A stretch of 9,003 nucleotides of DNA from an uncultured Vogesella sp. (GTDB lineage Bacteria > Pseudomonadota > Gammaproteobacteria > Burkholderiales > Chromobacteriaceae): positions 1 to 9,003 of the forward strand of contig CAMLGD010000139.1 of NCBI GenBank assembly GCA_946479405.1, given 5' to 3'. This document shows positions 5,804 through 9,003 of the stretch, piece after piece. The translations under genes and the position numbers were made by a program. The notes under the pieces are model-generated. The model had not been told where the DNA came from. It did not search any database and saw nothing but the letters and a program-made list of their open reading frames with translations. Position 1 is the first letter of the stretch; each line of letters starts with the position of its first letter.

Positions 5804-7198
5804 ATGAACCGACTATTCAGCTGTCTTGCCCTGCTGGCCATGCCGGCGCTGGCGCAGGCGGCCACGCTGGACGGTGCCAGCCTGAGCCTGGGCTGGGGGC
5901 TGCCGTTTGCCGGCATCCTGCTGTCCATCGCATTGTTCCCGATGTTCGCGCCGGGCTTCTGGCACCACCATTTCGGCAAGATCACCGCGCTGTGGACGGC
6001 GCTGTTCCTGATCCCGTTTGCCTTCAGCTTTGGTGCCGGCAGCACGGCGGCGCTGGTGGTGCATGCGCTGCTGGCCGAGTTCATCCCCTTCGTGGTGCTG
6101 TTGTTCGCGCTGTACACCGTGTCCGGCGGCATCCTGCTGTGGGGCAATCTGCGCGGCTCGCCGGCGCTGAATACCGGCCTGCTGGCGCTGGGCACGCTGC
6201 TGGCATCCATCATGGGCACCACCGGCGCCGCCATGCTGCTGATCCGCCCCATCATCAAGGCCAATGATAACCGCCGCCACAATGTGCACGTGGTGGTGTT
6301 CTTTATCTTCCTGGTGGCCAATATCGGTGGAGGCCTGACGCCGCTGGGCGATCCGCCGCTGTTCCTCGGCTTTCTCAAGGGCGTGGATTTCTTCTGGACA
6401 CTCAGGGTGATGGCGCTGCCGGTGCTGCTGCTGGTGCTGGTGTTGCTGGCGCTGTTCTACGCACTGGACCGCTATTACTTCCGCAAGGAAGGGGTGCTGC
6501 CGCGGGATAGAACACCGGCTTCGGGGGTAAAACTGTACGGCTTGCGCAATGTACCGCTGCTGCTGGCCATCATCGGCGCAGTGCTGCTGTCCGGCTTCTG
6601 GCAGCCGGGTATCAGCTTCGACATCCTGGGCACGCCGCTGGCGCTGCAGAATCTGGTGCGCGATGCGCTGCTGCTGGCGATTGCCGCGGTGTCGCTGAAG
6701 ATCACCCCGCGCCAGGTGCGTGCCGGCAACGAGTTCAACTGGGCGCCGATGCTGGAAGTGGGCAAGCTGTTTGCCGGCATCTTTGTCACCATCGCGCCGG
6801 TAATCGCTATCCTGCAGGTCGGCATGGCCGGGCAACTGGCGCCGCTGGTGCGGCTGGTATCCGGCAGTGACGGTGTGCCGGTCAACGGCATGTACTTCTG
6901 GATGACCGGTTTGCTGTCGGCGTTTCTGGACAACGCGCCTACCTATCTGGTGTTCTTCAACCTGGCTTCCGGCGACGCGGCGCAGCTGATGGGCGCACAG
7001 GCGCAGACGCTGCTGGCCATCTCCATGGGCGCGGTGTTCATGGGCGCGCTCAGCTACATCGGCAATGCGCCCAACTTCATGGTGAAGGCCATTGCCGAGC
7101 AGCGCGGCATCGTCATGCCCAGCTTCTTCGGCTATCTGCTGTGGTCGGTGGTGATTCTTGTGCCGCTGTTCGCGCTGCTGGGCTGGGTGTTTTTCTGA
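5804..7198 (+). CDS. Sodium:proton antiporter, NhaD/ArsB-type ion transporter family
   Basis: Polytopic inner-membrane transporter of 464 residues, of the NhaD-like group in the ion transporter superfamily. It probably exports Na+ (or Li+) in exchange for H+. The chain begins with a signal-peptide-like segment, MNRLFSCLALLAMPALAQA, with a likely cleavage after Ala19 or Ala20, and then many hydrophobic helices. Conserved re-entrant motifs are MGTTGAAMLLIRPI (137-150), GGGLTPLGDPPLFLGF (175-190, Asp183), LSAFLDNAPTYLVFF (371-385, Asp376) and MGALSYIGNAPNFMVKAIAE (413-432). The paired, inverted-topology motifs with buried Asp and Asn-Ala-Pro fit the family. The gene stands alone behind a terminator. 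Similar proteins have also been labelled citrate or arsenite transporters, so the ion is inferred, not shown. I did not assign the symbol nhaD for that reason. Confidence 0.88.
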   Translation: MNRLFSCLALLAMPALAQAATLDGASLSLGWGLPFAGILLSIALFPMFAPGFWHHHFGKITALWTALFLIPFAFSFGAGSTAALVVHALLAEFIPFVVLLFALYTVSGGILLWGNLRGSPALNTGLLALGTLLASIMGTTGAAMLLIRPIIKANDNRRHNVHVVVFFIFLVANIGGGLTPLGDPPLFLGFLKGVDFFWTLRVMALPVLLLVLVLLALFYALDRYYFRKEGVLPRDRTPASGVKLYGLRNVPLLLAIIGAVLLSGFWQPGISFDILGTPLALQNLVRDALLLAIAAVSLKITPRQVRAGNEFNWAPMLEVGKLFAGIFVTIAPVIAILQVGMAGQLAPLVRLVSGSDGVPVNGMYFWMTGLLSAFLDNAPTYLVFFNLASGDAAQLMGAQAQTLLAISMGAVFMGALSYIGNAPNFMVKAIAEQRGIVMPSFFGYLLWSVVILVPLFALLGWVFF

Positions 7199-7260
7199 GG
7201 CGGCACGCCTGAACTATTGCGGGTCGTACGGCGACAGGGCGGGTATGGTCGGTGGCCACT

Positions 7261-7286
7261 CCGGACTGCCGGCTGCGGCTGTCCGG
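7261..7286 (+). repeat. Stable stem-loop downstream of the antiporter gene
   Basis: The arms 7261-7271 and 7276-7286 pair perfectly except for one T-T mismatch (7267/7280), giving 10 GC-rich pairs around a GCTG loop. No T-tract follows, so it is not a standard intrinsic terminator. It may protect the 3' end of the antiporter mRNA. The 195-nt gap 7199-7393 otherwise holds a motif copy and no gene I can support. Confidence 0.55.
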
Positions 7287-7328
7287 CGGTGCTGATGCTG
7301 CCAGTTAGCGAACAGGGGCTGGGCCGCA

Positions 7329-7341
7329 TGCGGCCAACCTT
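7329..7341 (+). repeat. TGCGGCCAACSTT motif copy (C form), upstream of mpl
   Basis: Exact TGCGGCCAACCTT, 52 nt before the mpl start, in the intergenic region. Its flank CGCATG before and GCTGC-TTTGCGG after partly matches that of the gloA copy. Confidence 0.8.
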
Positions 7342-7393
7342 GCTGCTTTGCGGTATCCTTGCCGCTTTCCCGAATCACTCGCGCCTTACCATC

Positions 7394-8773
7394 ATGCATA
7401 TCCACATTCTCGGCATCTGCGGCACCTTCATGGGGGGCATCGCCGCCATCGCCAAGGCCGCCGGCCACAAGGTTACTGGCTGCGACGCCAACGTCTACCC
7501 GCCGATGAGCACCCAGCTGCAGGCCATGGGCATCGAGCTGCTGCAGGGCTTTGGCGCCGAGCAGGCCGACATCGGTGCCGACGTGTTCGTGATCGGCAAC
7601 GTGGTCACCCGCGGCAAGCCGCTGATGGAAGAGATCATGAACCGCGGCCTGCCGTACATCTCCGGCCCGCAGTGGCTGGCCGAGAACGTGCTGCACGACA
7701 AATGGGTGCTGGCGGTGGCTGGCACCCATGGCAAGACCACCACCAGCTCGATGCTAGCGTGGATCCTGCAGGATGCCGGCCTAGAGCCGGGTTTCCTGAT
7801 CGGCGGCATTCCGGAAAACTTCGGCATCTCCGCGCGGCTGCCGGGTGCGCCGCGCCAGGATGCGGCCAGCGTGAGCCCGTTCTTCGTGATCGAGGCCGAC
7901 GAGTACGACACCGCCTTCTTCGACAAGCGCAGCAAGTTCGTGCACTACCACCCGCGCACCGCGGTGCTGAACAATCTGGAGTTCGACCACGCCGACATCT
8001 TTGCCGATCTGGCGGCGATCGAGACCCAATTCCACCACCTGGTGCGCACCGTGCCGGGCAATGGCCTGGTGGTGAGCAATGGCCGCGAGCCCAGCCTGCA
8101 GCGCGTGCTGCAGCGCGGCTGCTGGACGCCGGTGGAACAATTCGGCAGCGATGCCGGCTGGCAGGCCGGCGCGGCGGATGCCGACGGCAGCTTTGACGTG
8201 CTGCTGCATGGCGAGACACTGGGCCGCGTGGTGTGGGACGTGCCGGGTGAACACAACCGCCTGAACGCGGTGGCGGCGATTGCCGCCGCGCGCCATGTCG
8301 GTATCACGCCGGCGCTGGCCATCGATGCGCTGTCGCGCTTCAAGAGCGTGAAGCGGCGCATGGAAGTGAAGGGCACCGTGCGCGGCGTGACCGTGTACGA
8401 CGATTTCGCCCATCACCCCACCGCCATCACCACCACCATTGCCGGCCTGCGCCACAAGGTTGGCCGCAAGCAGCGCATCCTGGCCGTGCTGGAGCCGCGC
8501 TCCAACACCATGAAGCTCGGCACCATGAAGGCGGCGCTGCCCGAGTCGCTGGCCGATGGCGACGTGGTGTTCTGCTACGGAGCGCCCAATCTGGGCTGGA
8601 GCGTGGCCGAGGCGCTGGCGCCGCTGGGCGCCAAGGCGCAGTGCTTTGATGATATCGACGCGCTGGTGGCCGCCATCGTGGCCGAGGCGCGTGATGGCGA
8701 CCAGGTGCTGGTGATGAGCAACGGCGGCTTCGGCGGCATCCACGGCAAGCTGCTGACGGCTCTGGCGCAGTAA
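7394..8773 (+). CDS. mpl: UDP-N-acetylmuramate:L-alanyl-gamma-D-glutamyl-meso-diaminopimelate ligase
   Basis: Murein-recycling ligase that joins the salvaged tripeptide L-Ala-gamma-D-Glu-meso-DAP to UDP-MurNAc with ATP, by-passing MurC, MurD and MurE; cytoplasmic. It has 459 residues, the usual Mur-ligase length for Mpl. The N-terminal domain begins MHIHILGICGTFMGG, with DANVYPPMST at 31-40, both typical of Mpl rather than MurC. The central ATP-binding domain has GTHGKTT at 110-116 and EADEYD at 167-172, followed by HPRTAVLNNLEFDHADIF. The C-terminal domain has PGEHNRLNA at 284-292, DDFAHHP at 336-342 and EPRSNTMKLG at 367-376. The start is set by family homology: no Shine-Dalgarno sequence precedes ATG 7394. 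An in-frame start at 7217 would add 59 unconserved residues. One dispersed motif copy lies inside, at 8456-8468. Confidence 0.96.
   Translation: MHIHILGICGTFMGGIAAIAKAAGHKVTGCDANVYPPMSTQLQAMGIELLQGFGAEQADIGADVFVIGNVVTRGKPLMEEIMNRGLPYISGPQWLAENVLHDKWVLAVAGTHGKTTTSSMLAWILQDAGLEPGFLIGGIPENFGISARLPGAPRQDAASVSPFFVIEADEYDTAFFDKRSKFVHYHPRTAVLNNLEFDHADIFADLAAIETQFHHLVRTVPGNGLVVSNGREPSLQRVLQRGCWTPVEQFGSDAGWQAGAADADGSFDVLLHGETLGRVVWDVPGEHNRLNAVAAIAAARHVGITPALAIDALSRFKSVKRRMEVKGTVRGVTVYDDFAHHPTAITTTIAGLRHKVGRKQRILAVLEPRSNTMKLGTMKAALPESLADGDVVFCYGAPNLGWSVAEALAPLGAKAQCFDDIDALVAAIVAEARDGDQVLVMSNGGFGGIHGKLLTALAQ
8456..8468 (-). repeat. TGCGGCCAACSTT motif copy (C form), inside mpl, minus strand
   Basis: AAGGTTGGCCGCA on the plus strand, the exact reverse complement of TGCGGCCAACCTT. 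It falls in a different codon phase (AAG GTT GGC CGC A..) from the glyS copies, so it encodes K-V-G-R instead of A-R/T-L-A. Confidence 0.75.
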
Positions 8774-8789
8774 GCCGCCAGCATCTGCA

Positions 8790-8831
8790 GCAAAAGCACA
8801 AGGCCCGGCATGCCGGGCCTTGTGCTTTTGC
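8790..8831. terminator. Bidirectional terminator, 42-bp perfect palindrome
   Basis: Bases 8790-8810 and 8811-8831 are exact reverse complements, a 21-bp perfect arm on each side. The GC-rich core (GGCCCGGCATGCCGGGCC) is flanked by AAAAG on the left and CTTTT on the right, so it gives a hairpin with a short U run on either strand. It starts 17 nt after the mpl stop and 15 nt before the stop of the opposing gene, as expected between convergent genes. Confidence 0.88.
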
Positions 8832-8845
8832 GGGCCGTGTAGCGG

Positions 8846-9003
8846 CTAGTTGCTGCCGCGCGCGCTTTCCACCCGGTTGCGGCCGCTGCGCTTGGCGCGG
8901 TACATGGCGTGGTCTGCTTCTTTCAACAGGTTGGACAGCAGATCGCCACACAGCTGGCGCTCGGCCACGCCGGCAGAGAAGGTGACCAGCAGCAGGTGTT
9001 CGT
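8846..9003 (-). CDS. GGDEF-domain diguanylate cyclase, C-terminal end (5' part outside window)
   Basis: The minus-strand frame from the window edge ends at TAG (8848-8846) and gives 51 residues with no stop. It reads EHLLLVTFSAGVAERQLCGD and continues to KEADHAMYRAKRSGRNRV. The segments VTFSAGVA and ADHAMYRAKRSGRNRV are the standard end of a GGDEF domain, where the last beta strand and helix help hold GTP. Such enzymes make cyclic di-GMP from two GTP. The GGDEF active-site motif and any sensor or membrane domain lie beyond base 9003, so catalytic competence and input signal cannot be judged. The gene is convergent with mpl and shares its terminator. A fairly short tail (ESARGSN) follows the domain, so GGDEF is C-terminal in this protein. 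Confidence 0.88.
   Translation of the reverse strand, partial: EHLLLVTFSAGVAERQLCGDLLSNLLKEADHAMYRAKRSGRNRVESARGSN

Noticed and set aside
5161..6378. A 405-residue minus-strand open frame across gloA and the antiporter start
   Set aside because: It crosses a terminator, a palindrome and two real genes and shows no protein family features; it is a shadow frame.
7217..7393. N-terminal extension of mpl
   Set aside because: The extra 59 residues have no family match, and MHIHILGICGTFMGG from 7394 is the normal Mpl N-terminus.
7781..8743. A 320-residue minus-strand open frame opposite mpl
   Set aside because: His/Gln/Arg-rich low-complexity product lacking motifs; antisense shadow of mpl.

Overview
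The window is a compact, GC-rich (roughly 63-66% by eye) bacterial chromosome segment made up almost entirely of housekeeping genes. The proteins read as betaproteobacterial. The order glyQ - small membrane-anchored protein - glyS - gmhB - plsC - YgjP-type peptidase - gloA, together with protein style, suggests Neisseriales, most likely Chromobacteriaceae (Chromobacterium, Vogesella, Aquitalea and relatives). The genus is an inference. I see no rRNA, tRNA, insertion sequence, prophage or CRISPR array.

Layout. 1-2982: 3' end of glyQ, a 155-residue signal-anchored protein of unproven function, and glyS, tightly packed and probably one operon. 2983-3104: a gap filled by a 94-nt imperfect hairpin. 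3105-5096: gmhB, plsC and a YgjP-type zinc peptidase, probably co-transcribed (5-nt gap, then 41-nt overlap). 5203-5592: gloA with its own Shine-Dalgarno sequence, followed by a 20-bp palindrome and an intrinsic terminator. 5804-7198: a NhaD/ArsB-type sodium:proton antiporter behind a hairpin-rich leader. 7394-8773: mpl. 8790-8831: a 42-bp perfect palindrome acting as a terminator between convergent genes. 8846-9003, minus strand: the C-terminal end of a GGDEF diguanylate cyclase.

Functionally, GlyQ and GlyS form the alpha2beta2 glycyl-tRNA synthetase. GmhB (ADP-heptose for LPS), PlsC (phosphatidic acid) and Mpl (murein tripeptide recycling) all serve the cell envelope. GloA detoxifies methylglyoxal and the antiporter handles Na+/H+. 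These jobs are ordinary.

The most unusual signal is not a gene. The motif TGCGGCCAACSTT (S = C or G) occurs at seven loci in 9 kb, on both strands and both inside and between genes. One locus is two facing copies that form a perfect palindrome just before a terminator. In coding regions the motif falls in different reading phases and brings in codons (GTT, TTG, AGG) that the surrounding genes mostly avoid. This is how a DNA uptake sequence or another genome-wide DNA tag behaves, but it is not the known Neisseria DUS. The name and function are inference; a genome-wide count would decide it.
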